This document shows, piece by piece, positions 1 to 8,311 of a stretch of 35,451 nucleotides of DNA (position 1 is the first letter of the stretch; the number at the start of each line of letters is the position of its first letter). A program made the position numbers and the translations under genes. Origin of the DNA: Allolucifera butyrica (GTDB lineage: Bacteria > Bacillota > Negativicutes > Sporomusales > UPPP01); assembly GCF_900476375.1 (NCBI RefSeq), contig NZ_UPPP01000088.1:1-35451 (forward strand), read 5' to 3'. Below the pieces are notes generated by a model that saw only the letters and a program-made list of their open reading frames with translations, did no database searches and was not told the DNA's origin.

Positions 1-290
<290 letters not shown>

Positions 291-333
291 GTTTTATTGA
301 AGAACCTTGATGGCTCTTTAATGATTTATTTAA

Positions 334-408
334 TGGAGCGGAAAACGAGATTCGAACTCGCGACCCTCGCCTTGGCAAGGCGATGCTCTACCACTGAGCT
401 ACTTCCGC
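334..408 (-). tRNA. tRNA-Gly (anticodon GCC)
   Basis: The reverse complement folds as a tRNA. The acceptor GCGGAAG pairs with TTTCCGC, followed by discriminator T and an encoded CCA end. The D-arm starts AGCTCAGTGGTAGAGC, the anticodon loop is TTGCCAA (anticodon GCC, glycine) and the T-loop is GTTCGAATC. It lies between the rrn promoters and the 16S gene on the same strand, so it is likely co-transcribed as the first product of the rRNA operon. Confidence 0.97.
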
Positions 409-520
409 ATACCATCTTGACAGTTATTCGCACATCTGGCATAAAACCTTACTTACATTGTTTAGTTTTCAAGGAACACCTGTCGTTTCGGCGTTTAAGA
501 TCACCTCGCGACAGTTATAT

Positions 521-549
521 ATGTTAACATAATCATTCTTCGGTGTCAA
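521..549 (-). promoter_or_regulatory. rrn promoter P2
   Basis: On the minus strand a perfect -35 TTGACA (549-544) is separated by 17 bp from -10 TAACAT (526-521). It reads toward the tRNA-Gly and 16S genes. The leader between it and the tRNA carries an antiterminator-like box (CCTTGAAAACTAAACA) often seen ahead of Firmicute rRNA genes. Confidence 0.85.
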
Positions 550-596
550 CACATATTTTTTGTTATTTTTTGTCACCGCCCAGCGGCGACTTTTAT

Positions 597-626
597 ATAA
601 TAGCATACTCCTTATTGTTACGTCAA
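597..626 (-). promoter_or_regulatory. rrn promoter P1 (upstream of the tandem pair)
   Basis: The minus strand carries TTGACG (626-621), an 18-bp spacer and TATTAT (602-597), about 75 bp upstream of the stronger P2. A short hairpin (572-579 with 583-590) lies between P1 and P2. Tandem promoters are usual for rRNA operons. The 18-bp spacing makes this call weaker than P2. Confidence 0.6.
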
Positions 627-650
627 CTATCTAGTTTATATTTTTTGTTT

Positions 651-1772
651 TTATTTTTCGCCAACCCCACCAACACACTTGTGGACCATATATAGCAGTA
701 TGCTAACGCCCTGATTCAGCGCCCGGGTATCAAATTGCATTGCCGGGTGGTGCAGCCCCGGAACTAAATCGGCGCCTAATCCCAGATAGCAGCTTTTGAT
801 AGCCGGTTTGGCTCTGGTATAAAAATGAAAGTCTTCCCCTCCGGGAGTATATATGGGGCTTAATAATCCAGCCGGCCCCAATACGGCCAAAATAGCTTCC
901 CGCGCCACCGCAACCATTTCCTCATTGTATTCGGCTGCCGGTACTCTGCCGGCCACAGTCACATACGCTTTGGCATCAACCGTATCAGCGGCTCTTTCTA
1001 CCGCTTTTTGCACCTTTGTAAGAAGTTCCTCCATGGTTTCGTTGTTTTGAGCCCGGAGGTCCAGCGCCATTTCCGCTTTGTCAGGTATGGCATTCAGCGA
1101 AGCCCCGCCGGCCTGTAACCGGGTTACCTTGACCGTCGCCGGTACAACCGGATTCACGTGAATGGCGTTAACGGCGTTCACGGCCGCCGCAGCAGCGTCA
1201 ATCACATTCACCCCCAGGTGCGGCCGGGCCCCATGAGCGGCTGTTCCTTGAAGAATTACTTTCACTATGACGGAAGCGCCATGAAAGAGAGCCGGTGTCG
1301 CCTGTCCCAATCCGGCCTCCTGAATAGGCCGGAGATGAAGGCCAATCAGTTGATCCACATCATCAATGGCACCGGCGGCAATCATTTGTAAGGCCCCTTC
1401 CAGGGTTTCCTCCGCCGGTTGAAAAATGACCTTTAATGCGCCGCGCAGGATGCCCTCCGCTGCTGCCCTTTCTGCGGCGGCCAATACTATAGCCGCATGG
1501 GCATCATGACCGCACGAATGGATCGGTACCTTTTTTTCTTCCACCCAATGCAGGAGGGCATCCATATCGGCCCGCACTCCCACTGTCGGCCCCGGTGATT
1601 TACCACAAAGCAGACCGGTAACCCCGGTACCGGCCAAACCCGTTTTCACCTCAAATCCGGCAGCCCGCAGCTTTTCTGCCAGATATGCCGCAGTTCGGCT
1701 TTCCCGGAATCCAGGTTCAGGCATTTTGTGCAGTTCTTCATAGATAGTCTGCACCCGCTTAGTCAGGTTCAT
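651..1772 (-). CDS. M20D-family amidohydrolase, probable N-succinyl/N-acyl-L-amino acid hydrolase
   Basis: A 373-residue metallopeptidase-fold hydrolase. Visible M20D landmarks are RADMDAL (67-73), the metal-binding CGHDAH motif (87-92; C87, H89), the PAEE pair (E121, E122; catalytic base and metal ligand), H146, and GGEDF near the C-terminus. The family deacylates N-acyl amino acids or aminoacyl compounds in the cytoplasm. The gene starts 6 bp after the stop of the enolase-superfamily racemase, which itself overlaps a GNAT acyltransferase. In this setting the likely substrate is an N-succinyl-L-amino acid, giving the free L-amino acid as the last step of a D-to-L conversion. Substrate is inferred from context; it could also act on other N-acyl compounds. 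No clear terminator lies before the rrn promoters downstream. Confidence 0.88.
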   Translation of the reverse strand: MNLTKRVQTIYEELHKMPEPGFRESRTAAYLAEKLRAAGFEVKTGLAGTGVTGLLCGKSPGPTVGVRADMDALLHWVEEKKVPIHSCGHDAHAAIVLAAAERAAAEGILRGALKVIFQPAEETLEGALQMIAAGAIDDVDQLIGLHLRPIQEAGLGQATPALFHGASVIVKVILQGTAAHGARPHLGVNVIDAAAAAVNAVNAIHVNPVVPATVKVTRLQAGGASLNAIPDKAEMALDLRAQNNETMEELLTKVQKAVERAADTVDAKAYVTVAGRVPAAEYNEEMVAVAREAILAVLGPAGLLSPIYTPGGEDFHFYTRAKPAIKSCYLGLGADLVPGLHHPAMQFDTRALNQGVSILLYMVHKCVGGVGEK

Positions 1773-1778
1773 TCTCTT

Positions 1779-2894
1779 TCATTCCCCATTTCGGAATGTC
1801 TCACTGTAAAGTGTATGATAATCAATCCGTTCCCGGCAGGGTTCATAACCGATTCCCGGTTCTTCCGGCACCTGAACCCGTCCCTGTTCCACCGTTACTT
1901 CAGGCAAAATGAGGTCCTGCTCCCAATAGCGGGAAGAAGCAGCCGTATCGCCGGGCAGAGTAAACCCGGGAAGGGTGGTAATTGCGATATTATGGGCCCG
2001 GCCGATGCCCGACTCCAGCATGCCGCCACACCACACCGGTACGTTATGGCTCCGGCAGAAATCGTGAATACGGCAGGCCTCGGTCAGCCCGCCCACCCGG
2101 CCTACTTTTATATTGATGATACGGCAGCTGCCAAGTTCAATTGCCTTGCGGGCGTCTTCCACGCTGTGAATGCTTTCGTCCAGACAAACGGGAGTCCGCA
2201 GTTGCTGCTGTAATTGAGCATGGTCAATCATGTCGTCATGCGCTAATGGCTGTTCAAGCATCATCAGTTGGTACCGGTCCAAAGCGGCCAGCCGGTTAAT
2301 ATCTTCTAGCGTATAGGCGGAATTGGCATCCGCCATTAACAGGATATCGGGAAAACGGCAGCGTACGGCAGCGATAATTTCCGTATCCCAGCCGGGCATA
2401 ATTTTAATTTTTATCCTTTTGTATCCCTCGTTGCAATACTTTTCAATAACTGCCAGCAGTTCCTCCTGGTTTTTTTGAATGCCAATACTGATCCCCACGT
2501 CAATTGCATTTTTATTGCCCCCCAGCGCCCGGTACAGCGGAATTCCCTGCTCTTTGGCGAATAAATCCCAAATTGCGCCTTCCACGGCGGCTTTCGCCAT
2601 GTAATTCCGCCGGATCGGGGTGAACCATCCGGCTACTTCGCGGGGATGATTCAATTCACGCTGCCATAACAACGGCAGCAGATGCTTTTTTAATAGAATC
2701 CAAACCGTATCCACCGTTTCTTCATTATATAGCGGTTCAGCCATAGCGACCGCTTCCCCCCAGCCGCTGCGGCCGTCTTCGTCTCTGGCTTCCACCAGGA
2801 TAAACTGTTTGTTCCACTCCGTACCGAAACTGGTCGTAAAAGGACTTTTCATTCTCATAGTTAACATTCGGAGAATGATGGAATGGATCTTCAT
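1779..2894 (-). CDS. N-succinylamino acid racemase / o-succinylbenzoate synthase-like enolase-superfamily protein
   Basis: 371 residues with the enolase-superfamily (muconate-lactonizing subgroup) layout: an N-terminal capping domain, then a barrel with KIK (K162, K164), Mg ligands D189, E214 and D239, and catalytic K263 in NIKVGRVGG. The C-terminal stretch around [13 protein letters not shown] and FTLPGD is typical of the NSAR/OSBS family. NSAR interconverts N-succinyl-D- and L-amino acids, while OSBS makes a menaquinone precursor. No menaquinone genes are adjacent, and the flanking genes are a GNAT acyltransferase (4-bp ATGA overlap upstream) and an M20 hydrolase. The racemase role is therefore favoured, though the fold allows both. 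The ATG start follows a GGTGAAA-type site inside the upstream gene. Confidence 0.9.
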   Translation of the reverse strand: MKIHSIILRMLTMRMKSPFTTSFGTEWNKQFILVEARDEDGRSGWGEAVAMAEPLYNEETVDTVWILLKKHLLPLLWQRELNHPREVAGWFTPIRRNYMAKAAVEGAIWDLFAKEQGIPLYRALGGNKNAIDVGISIGIQKNQEELLAVIEKYCNEGYKRIKIKIMPGWDTEIIAAVRCRFPDILLMADANSAYTLEDINRLAALDRYQLMMLEQPLAHDDMIDHAQLQQQLRTPVCLDESIHSVEDARKAIELGSCRIINIKVGRVGGLTEACRIHDFCRSHNVPVWCGGMLESGIGRAHNIAITTLPGFTLPGDTAASSRYWEQDLILPEVTVEQGRVQVPEEPGIGYEPCRERIDYHTLYSETFRNGE

Positions 2895-3727
2895 GACGTT
2901 TCACCTCTTTTCCATGGTTCCAGCGACAAAGCCAGTGTTTCCCGCCGAACCAGCCGATATTCATGCACCGGACCGTCGCTGCGCTGAAAATCAACCACCA
3001 CCCAACCGGACTGAAAGCTCTGCCGGAAAAGCTCCCGCGTTGCCTGCCGCCATGCTTTCGCCAACTCAATGTCTTTTTGTTTCATCGCCTGAAAATCCTG
3101 CGGTACGGCGATACAAAGAACCGCAACGCCGGCGGGAATAGGAAACGTATTGACCGGTTCCGCCCTCCCTTCCGTTTGTAGCCGCCATTCCAGCAGTCTT
3201 GCTGCATCGCCCCGGGGTAAAGAAAGCTGGGACAGCCCGGGCCACCAGGCTACTTGCAGCCGGTCACTGGGTAATCCCTGATTCAAAAGGTCATTCATGG
3301 GGCCGTAGCAATTTACAATATAAGTGGAACAAACGGCTCCCAACTTGGCAATATTCAAATGCGCGTTGGCTGTTTCCAAGGGGTCATACGTCCAGGTAAT
3401 TAACGCGTAGCCGCGCCGCAGCGCCTCCTCAGCCTGAGCCCGTTTCAGACGTTCACCCAGGCCGCAATGGCGCCACCCCGGCCGTACACCCAGCATATGT
3501 GAACAAACATACACTTCCTTAGCCGAATAGCCCGGAAAGCTATATAACATGCCTACCATTTGCTTTCCCTGGAACGCTCCCAGTGCGATCCCGCCATTTT
3601 TGACAGCGGTCAATGTCTGGTGTAGCGGGACCGGGTTTTCCATATGCCATACGGCCTGCTCCAATTCCTGCATTGCCTGCAGGTCGGCCAACCCCGTCAA
3701 CAGACGAATGACAATCGTATCGTCCAC
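2891..3727 (-). CDS. GNAT-superfamily acyltransferase (COG3375-like), probable D-amino acid N-succinyltransferase
   Basis: 278 residues from a GTG start. A strong AAGGAGG lies 9 nt before GTG-3727, whereas the in-frame ATG at 3751 has no site and its codons would overlap that SD. The N-terminal half has GNAT features, including the acetyl-CoA loop region around [15 protein letters not shown] and a following helix. The C-terminal half is an extension typical of the COG3375 group. The same combination of GNAT protein, NSAR and M20 hydrolase is known in Geobacillus, where the GNAT enzyme succinylates D-amino acids from succinyl-CoA. That role here is inferred from gene context. Expected partners are the overlapping racemase and hydrolase downstream. 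Confidence 0.82.
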   Translation of the reverse strand: MDDTIVIRLLTGLADLQAMQELEQAVWHMENPVPLHQTLTAVKNGGIALGAFQGKQMVGMLYSFPGYSAKEVYVCSHMLGVRPGWRHCGLGERLKRAQAEEALRRGYALITWTYDPLETANAHLNIAKLGAVCSTYIVNCYGPMNDLLNQGLPSDRLQVAWWPGLSQLSLPRGDAARLLEWRLQTEGRAEPVNTFPIPAGVAVLCIAVPQDFQAMKQKDIELAKAWRQATRELFRQSFQSGWVVVDFQRSDGPVHEYRLVRRETLALSLEPWKRGETS

Positions 3728-3773
3728 TCCCGATTCCCTCCTTAAAAACATAATCCAATTTTTCCAAATCGAA

Positions 3774-4901
3774 TTAACCGGCTACAGTTACCCCGATCAG
3801 CCAGCCGACAGAATATACGGCAGCAGCCGCCGTCAAACCGAATAATACCTGGCGCAGGCCGGAAATCAGCACGGAACGTCCGGTAAAGAGCGTAATGGCC
3901 GCGCCAATTCCAAACAAGCCAACGGCGCCGAACAAGGCGCTGACCAGAATTGCCGCCGTACCGGACAGAAACAAATAGGGGACAATCGGTATTACGGCTC
4001 CCGCGGCAAATAAAAAGAAGGACGTGAGGGCCGCTTCCCAGGCGGAACCACCGAGTTCCTCCGGATCAATTCCCAGTTCATCCCGGGCCAGGGTATCCAG
4101 AGCCGTTTCGGGATTGCTCATCAGTTGAGCCGCTAAACTTCTGGCCGTCGCTTCATCCAGCCCTCTCGCCTGATAAATAAGCACCAGTTCCTCCAGTTCC
4201 TCATCCGGCGAGGTCAGTATCTCTTCTTTCTCCGTTTGAATCTGTTTTTCATACAGCTCCCGGGAACTCTGAACGGAAATCCATTCCCCCAGCGCCATGG
4301 AAATCGCCCCCGCCAGTAAACCGGCAAATCCCGTCAATAAAATACTGTGGGAAGACATTTGCGCCCCGGCTACCCCCATGACCAGATTAAAATTGGATAA
4401 CAGTCCGTCGCTGGCTCCCAAAACAGCCGCCCGCAGCGCATTACCGCCGGCCGTTTTATGAAGTCCTTCCAATTTAGCCAGGGCTCCTCCCTCCATACCT
4501 TTGCCCTGCGCCTCCTGGCTCATTTGCTTAAGCAGTAATGCGTGAGACCGCTCGGAAGCTACCAAAGCGCTGGCATCGGCTTGATTGGCATAGTCCAGGG
4601 AGTTGGCCTGCTCTAACGAAGCCAGTGTCGGCAATACCGCAGCCACGCCAAACTTCTCAGCCAGCCAGCCCAAAACCCGTGTCCGCCATGAGGGAGAAAA
4701 CCGGGGAACAATTTCACCGGCGGCAATAATTTTTTCCTGCCAGACCGCCGCATGTTTTTGCTCTGTTACGGCTAACTTCTTATAGACTGCCGCTTTTTGC
4801 GGACTTTTCTCGCAGCCGGCCAACGCTGAATACAGCGCCGAGCTGTTCAGTTCATCCTCCATGTTTTCCAAATAACGCTTAACTTCTTTATTCTTAGCCA
4901 T
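3774..4901 (-). CDS. Ferritin-like/rubrerythrin domain fused to VIT1/CCC1-type iron (or manganese) transporter
   Basis: 375 residues. Residues 1-140 form a helical ferritin-like domain with ExxH motifs (E47/H50 in TEQKH, and a second in SERSHALL) expected to bind a di-iron centre. From about residue 155 follows a VIT1/CCC1 domain beginning LRAAVLGASDGLLSNF, with hydrophobic segments around 160-215 and 290-375 and a Glu-rich cytoplasmic loop (QTEKEEI... EELEEL). VIT1-family proteins move Fe2+/Mn2+ across membranes; rubrerythrin fusions (MbfA-like) export iron and protect against peroxide. It lies 20 bp after the VOC gene and 46 bp before the GNAT gene, so it may share a transcript with both. 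The physiological metal and direction are not shown by sequence. Confidence 0.88.
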   Translation of the reverse strand: MAKNKEVKRYLENMEDELNSSALYSALAGCEKSPQKAAVYKKLAVTEQKHAAVWQEKIIAAGEIVPRFSPSWRTRVLGWLAEKFGVAAVLPTLASLEQANSLDYANQADASALVASERSHALLLKQMSQEAQGKGMEGGALAKLEGLHKTAGGNALRAAVLGASDGLLSNFNLVMGVAGAQMSSHSILLTGFAGLLAGAISMALGEWISVQSSRELYEKQIQTEKEEILTSPDEELEELVLIYQARGLDEATARSLAAQLMSNPETALDTLARDELGIDPEELGGSAWEAALTSFFLFAAGAVIPIVPYLFLSGTAAILVSALFGAVGLFGIGAAITLFTGRSVLISGLRQVLFGLTAAAAVYSVGWLIGVTVAG

Positions 4902-4921
4902 ACCAACACCTCTAACCTTAT

Positions 4922-5302
4922 TTAGTCGGTAATCTCAACCCGGTTTCCTTCCGGATCCAAAATGCAGCTTTCATAAAATCCATCCCCCGTCACCCGTGGT
5001 TCACTGACTATAGTACAGCCGGCCTGCCGCAGCCTCTCCGTCAGTAAATCCACCTGTTCCCGTCCGCCCGCCGCAAAAGCCAAATGAGCATAGCCGTAAA
5101 GAGACGGCGCGGCGGCGTCCTCCGCTTCCGGCCGGTGCATGATTTCGAGCTTGGCTTCTCCGGCAAACGTAATAAAATAAGACGAAAATTTGCTTTTCGG
5201 GTTATAATACTTAGCATTGGCAAGACCGTCCAAGGAAACGGTATAGAATTGTTTCATGGCTTCCAAATCTCTGACCCATAAAGCCATATGTGCTATTTTC
5301 AT
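4922..5302 (-). CDS. VOC-superfamily (glyoxalase/bleomycin resistance-type) protein
   Basis: 126 residues with the two beta-alpha-beta-beta-beta modules of the vicinal oxygen chelate fold. H5, E53, H73 and E123 sit at the four positions used as metal ligands in glyoxalase I-like enzymes, and DPEGNRVEI closes the second module. It may be a lactoylglutathione lyase-like enzyme, but the precise substrate cannot be read from sequence. A GGGAG site 7-8 nt ahead supports the ATG. It is the first gene of the tight run leading into the iron transporter and the D-to-L amino acid genes. Confidence 0.85.
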   Translation of the reverse strand: MKIAHMALWVRDLEAMKQFYTVSLDGLANAKYYNPKSKFSSYFITFAGEAKLEIMHRPEAEDAAAPSLYGYAHLAFAAGGREQVDLLTERLRQAGCTIVSEPRVTGDGFYESCILDPEGNRVEITD

Positions 5303-5400
5303 AATTATTCTCCCGCTCCGTAAAATTTGTATTTATTTCCAGATTCTCCGTTTCTTGCTTTTATCCTGCTGTTCGCTAACCGCGTCCGGCCAATATGCAG

Positions 5401-5445
5401 CAGAGACACACAAGACCTCTCGCGCCTTGTGTGTCTCTGTTTTTA
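5401..5445 (+). terminator. Strong hairpin with a T-run on the plus strand
   Basis: A perfect 14-bp stem (5401-5414 with 5426-5439) with an 11-nt loop is followed on the plus strand by TTTTT (5440-5444). It sits between the stop of the NADH dehydrogenase gene and the VOC gene, both on the minus strand. On the minus strand the hairpin has no T-run after it. It may still block read-through from the dehydrogenase, but its polarity fits plus-strand antisense transcription. Confidence 0.6.
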
Positions 5446-5472
5446 CATAAGTCTTAATCAGCCTAATCGTTT

Positions 5473-6717
5473 CTATTTGGGAATAATAAGCCGGACGGCC
5501 CGGTCATAGGATATATACTCCCAGGCCCAATTGATCAAAACCAGCAAACGGTTCCGAAAACCGACCAGTAAGATTAAATGCACAAACAGCCACAAAATCC
5601 AGGCAAAAAAGCCGGAAAACTTCCATTTGCCGATCCGGCCCACTGCCGCTTTCCGCCCAATTGTGGCCAAGGATCCTTTATCATGATAAACAAAGTTTTT
5701 TAGCGGCTTTCCCTGGATCAGGGCGGTAATATTCTGCGCCGCCACCGCCGCCTGCTGAATCCCCACAGGTGCTATCATGGGCAACGGACGACCGTCCACA
5801 TCAAAACAGGCGGCATCGCCAATCACAAACACTTCCGGCTGTTCCGGCAATTGCAGGGTAGCCATAACAACCGCCCGGCGGGCGCTGCCCTGTTTTACCC
5901 CCAGCGTATCAACCAGCCGGGACGCCTTGACTCCCGCCGCCCAAATCAGGGTCCGGCTGGGAATAATCTCGCCACCCTTCAATACGACCCGCTGCCCGTC
6001 AAAGTCAGACACCGCCGCGTCCAGCCGCACTTCCACCTGTCTGTTCCATAATGTTTTGGCCGTTATATCGCTCAGTTCCGGCGGCATCCCGGCCAGCAGG
6101 CGGTCCGCTGCCTCAAGGAGCAGTACCCGTACCTTATTAAAGTTTAACTGGGGATAATCTTTCGTAAGAACGAGCCGGATCAGTTCGGAAAGAGCGCCGG
6201 CGCATTCCACCCCGGTCGGTCCGCCGCCAACAACCATAAAGGTAAGCATAGCCCGCTGAATATCCGGGTCCTTCTCTTGCGCCGCCATTTCAAACATGCG
6301 CAGGATATGGTTGCGGATATGGATAGCTTCATCCACATCCTTCAGGCCAAAACCATTTTTCGCCACCGACTCCATCCCGAAATAATTGGTTTCGCCGCCG
6401 GCCGCCAGGATCAAATAATCATACTCAATGATCCCGGCGTTCGTCACCAGGCATTTTCCCGCCAAATCCACCCGTTCCACTTCTGCCAGCCGGAACCGGG
6501 TATTTTTCTGTTTTCTGAAAACTGCCCGCACCGGATAGGATATTTCCTCCGGCGCCAAACCGGATGTGGCCACCTGATAAAGCAAAGGTTGAAACAAGTG
6601 ATAATTCCGCCGGTCGACCACCGTGACTTCTACCGGCTCTTTGGCCAGGGACTGAGCCGCCTTCAACCCGGCAAAACCCGCGCCGACAATTACAACCCGC
6701 GCCTTTTTTTCTTCCAT
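5473..6717 (-). CDS. ndh: Type II NADH dehydrogenase (FAD-dependent NADH:quinone oxidoreductase)
   Basis: 414 residues. An N-terminal FAD-binding GAGFAG (12-17) opens a pyridine-nucleotide-disulfide-type fold, and the second dinucleotide motif VVGGGPTGVE binds NADH. VFVIGDAA and a quinone-side AAVAAQN motif follow. The C-terminal 60 residues include a hydrophobic hairpin (FFAWILWLFVHLILLVGF) that would anchor the protein to the cytoplasmic membrane. It transfers electrons from NADH to quinone without pumping protons. ATG-6717 is preceded by GGGTGA; the in-frame GTG at 6729 lacks a site. It stands alone, with the glycine cleavage lipoamide dehydrogenase gene ending 106 bp upstream. Such enzymes in anaerobes may serve redox balance or oxygen removal. 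Confidence 0.9.
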   Translation of the reverse strand: MEEKKARVVIVGAGFAGLKAAQSLAKEPVEVTVVDRRNYHLFQPLLYQVATSGLAPEEISYPVRAVFRKQKNTRFRLAEVERVDLAGKCLVTNAGIIEYDYLILAAGGETNYFGMESVAKNGFGLKDVDEAIHIRNHILRMFEMAAQEKDPDIQRAMLTFMVVGGGPTGVECAGALSELIRLVLTKDYPQLNFNKVRVLLLEAADRLLAGMPPELSDITAKTLWNRQVEVRLDAAVSDFDGQRVVLKGGEIIPSRTLIWAAGVKASRLVDTLGVKQGSARRAVVMATLQLPEQPEVFVIGDAACFDVDGRPLPMIAPVGIQQAAVAAQNITALIQGKPLKNFVYHDKGSLATIGRKAAVGRIGKWKFSGFFAWILWLFVHLILLVGFRNRLLVLINWAWEYISYDRAVRLIIPK

Positions 6718-6823
6718 ATCGTCACCCACATTTCAACTTTGAATATAAATTAATATTCGCTATTCCCTAACAACAATCCTGCTCAATGGGCGAAATACGA
6801 CGGCAATAAATATATTTGCCGCT

Positions 6824-8227
6824 TTATTGGCGGCGTTGCAGCCGGAGTTGGTGAATGATGTCACCGTCAATGCCGTGAGCGGTCTCCATCACTGTTTCGG
6901 ACAGACTGGGATGCGGGTGGATCGTATGCGCTATCTCCCTTGCTGTCAAACCGTTGCGGATAGCCAAGGCTCCCTCCATAATCAGATCACTGGCATGCGG
7001 CCCGAGAATATGCATCCCCAGAATCTTGTTATCACCGGCAGCGGCAATCACCTTTACCAGGCCATCCGCCTGCCCCATCGACACGGCCTTGCCGTTGGCA
7101 GCGAAGGGAAACCGGCTGACTAGTATATCATAGCCTTGTTGCCGGGCCTCTTCTTCTCTCAGGCCCACCATGGCAATTTCCGGCGTGATAAAAATGCAGC
7201 CGGGCATGGCCCGGAAATCCAGGACAGACATCTGTCCCATGGCATTTTCGGCCGCAACAATTCCTGCGGCCGAAGCAGCATGAGCCCACATAAACCGCCC
7301 CGTTACATCGCCAATGGCATAAATCCCCTTTTTATTGGTTTCCATCCGGTCATTAACCGGAATTCCCCGGTCAGCAAAATGAACCCCCGCTGTTGCCAAG
7401 CCAAGTTCACTGCAATTGGGGCGGCGCCCGGTCGCCACCAGTACCTTCTCCACGGTCAATTCCTGCAAACCCCGCCCGTTGTCCAGGGTCAGTGTCAAGC
7501 CATTCTCCTCTGCCGCAACCGAGACTACTTTTGTCCCGTTCAGCAGTTTCAAGCCCTGTTTGCGCAATATAAGCGCCATCCGTTTTACCAAGTCCCCGTC
7601 AACTGCCGGCAGGATGGACGGCTGCATCTCCACTACTGTTACTTCCGCGCCGAACGCCTGATAGACCGCAGCAAATTCCAGCCCCACGGCGCCGGCCCCG
7701 ATGACCGCCAAACTTCGCGGTACTCCGGGAAGATTCAATATATCGTCACTGGTTAAAACCCCCGGCAGGCCGGCACCCGCGACCGGCAGCGCCTGTGGCA
7801 GAGACCCGGTGGCAATAATCAGATTCCGCGCCTCTATCCGTTCCGTCCCGCTCCGTCCATTCACCGTGAGCGTATTGGCGCCGGTCAGTGTGGCCCGACC
7901 AAACATCACTTCAATTCCATGACTCTTAACCAATTGCTCAATTCCGCCCCGCAGTTGCGTAACAACCCGCTCTTTACGCGCCTGGATCTGCGAAAAATCA
8001 AACCCAATCGAACCGGCTTGCAGGCCAAATTCCTGACAATGCTGCAAATCCCGCCATTTTTCGGCGCTGTTTAAAAGGGTTTTGGTCGGAATACAGCCCC
8101 GGTTAAGGCAGACGCCTCCCAACTGTTCCTTTTCAACCAGTATCGCCTTCCCCCCCAGTTGCGCAACCCGGATGGCGGCAACATATCCTCCCGGACCGCC
8201 GCCGAGTATCGCTACATCATACGTCAA
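6824..8227 (-). CDS. lpdA: Dihydrolipoyl dehydrogenase (glycine cleavage L-protein)
   Basis: 467 residues from a TTG start. AGGAGGG lies 8 nt ahead of TTG-8227 and the resulting N-terminus (M)TYDVAILGGGPGG is standard; a longer reading to 8284 adds 19 unrelated residues. Visible features are the FAD-binding GGGPGG (9-14), the redox disulfide in GGVCLNRGCIPTK (C40, C45), a NAD-binding GAGAVG, the FAD motif YAIGDV, and the C-terminal HPHPSLSE with the catalytic His of the partner subunit. It reoxidises dihydrolipoamide on GcvH using NAD+. It follows gcvPB by 84 bp and is the last gene of the operon, so it probably serves this complex rather than a 2-oxoacid dehydrogenase. Confidence 0.93.
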   Translation of the reverse strand: MTYDVAILGGGPGGYVAAIRVAQLGGKAILVEKEQLGGVCLNRGCIPTKTLLNSAEKWRDLQHCQEFGLQAGSIGFDFSQIQARKERVVTQLRGGIEQLVKSHGIEVMFGRATLTGANTLTVNGRSGTERIEARNLIIATGSLPQALPVAGAGLPGVLTSDDILNLPGVPRSLAVIGAGAVGLEFAAVYQAFGAEVTVVEMQPSILPAVDGDLVKRMALILRKQGLKLLNGTKVVSVAAEENGLTLTLDNGRGLQELTVEKVLVATGRRPNCSELGLATAGVHFADRGIPVNDRMETNKKGIYAIGDVTGRFMWAHAASAAGIVAAENAMGQMSVLDFRAMPGCIFITPEIAMVGLREEEARQQGYDILVSRFPFAANGKAVSMGQADGLVKVIAAAGDNKILGMHILGPHASDLIMEGALAIRNGLTAREIAHTIHPHPSLSETVMETAHGIDGDIIHQLRLQRRQ

Positions 8228-8311
8228 TGGGCTCTCCCTCCTAAAAATAGCCTGCTCCGGCTTGCCCGTTCCCTTGGACAGCACCGGCGGGCCGTAATTA
8301 ACGAAAGGTCG

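Noticed and set aside
297..527. Plus-strand frame across the tRNA and rrn leader
   Set aside because: It is the antisense of tRNA-Gly and the rrn promoter region.
6766..6840. Terminator after lpdA
   Set aside because: An AT-rich imperfect palindrome (GGCAATAAATATATTTGCC) is present but no T-run follows on the minus strand.
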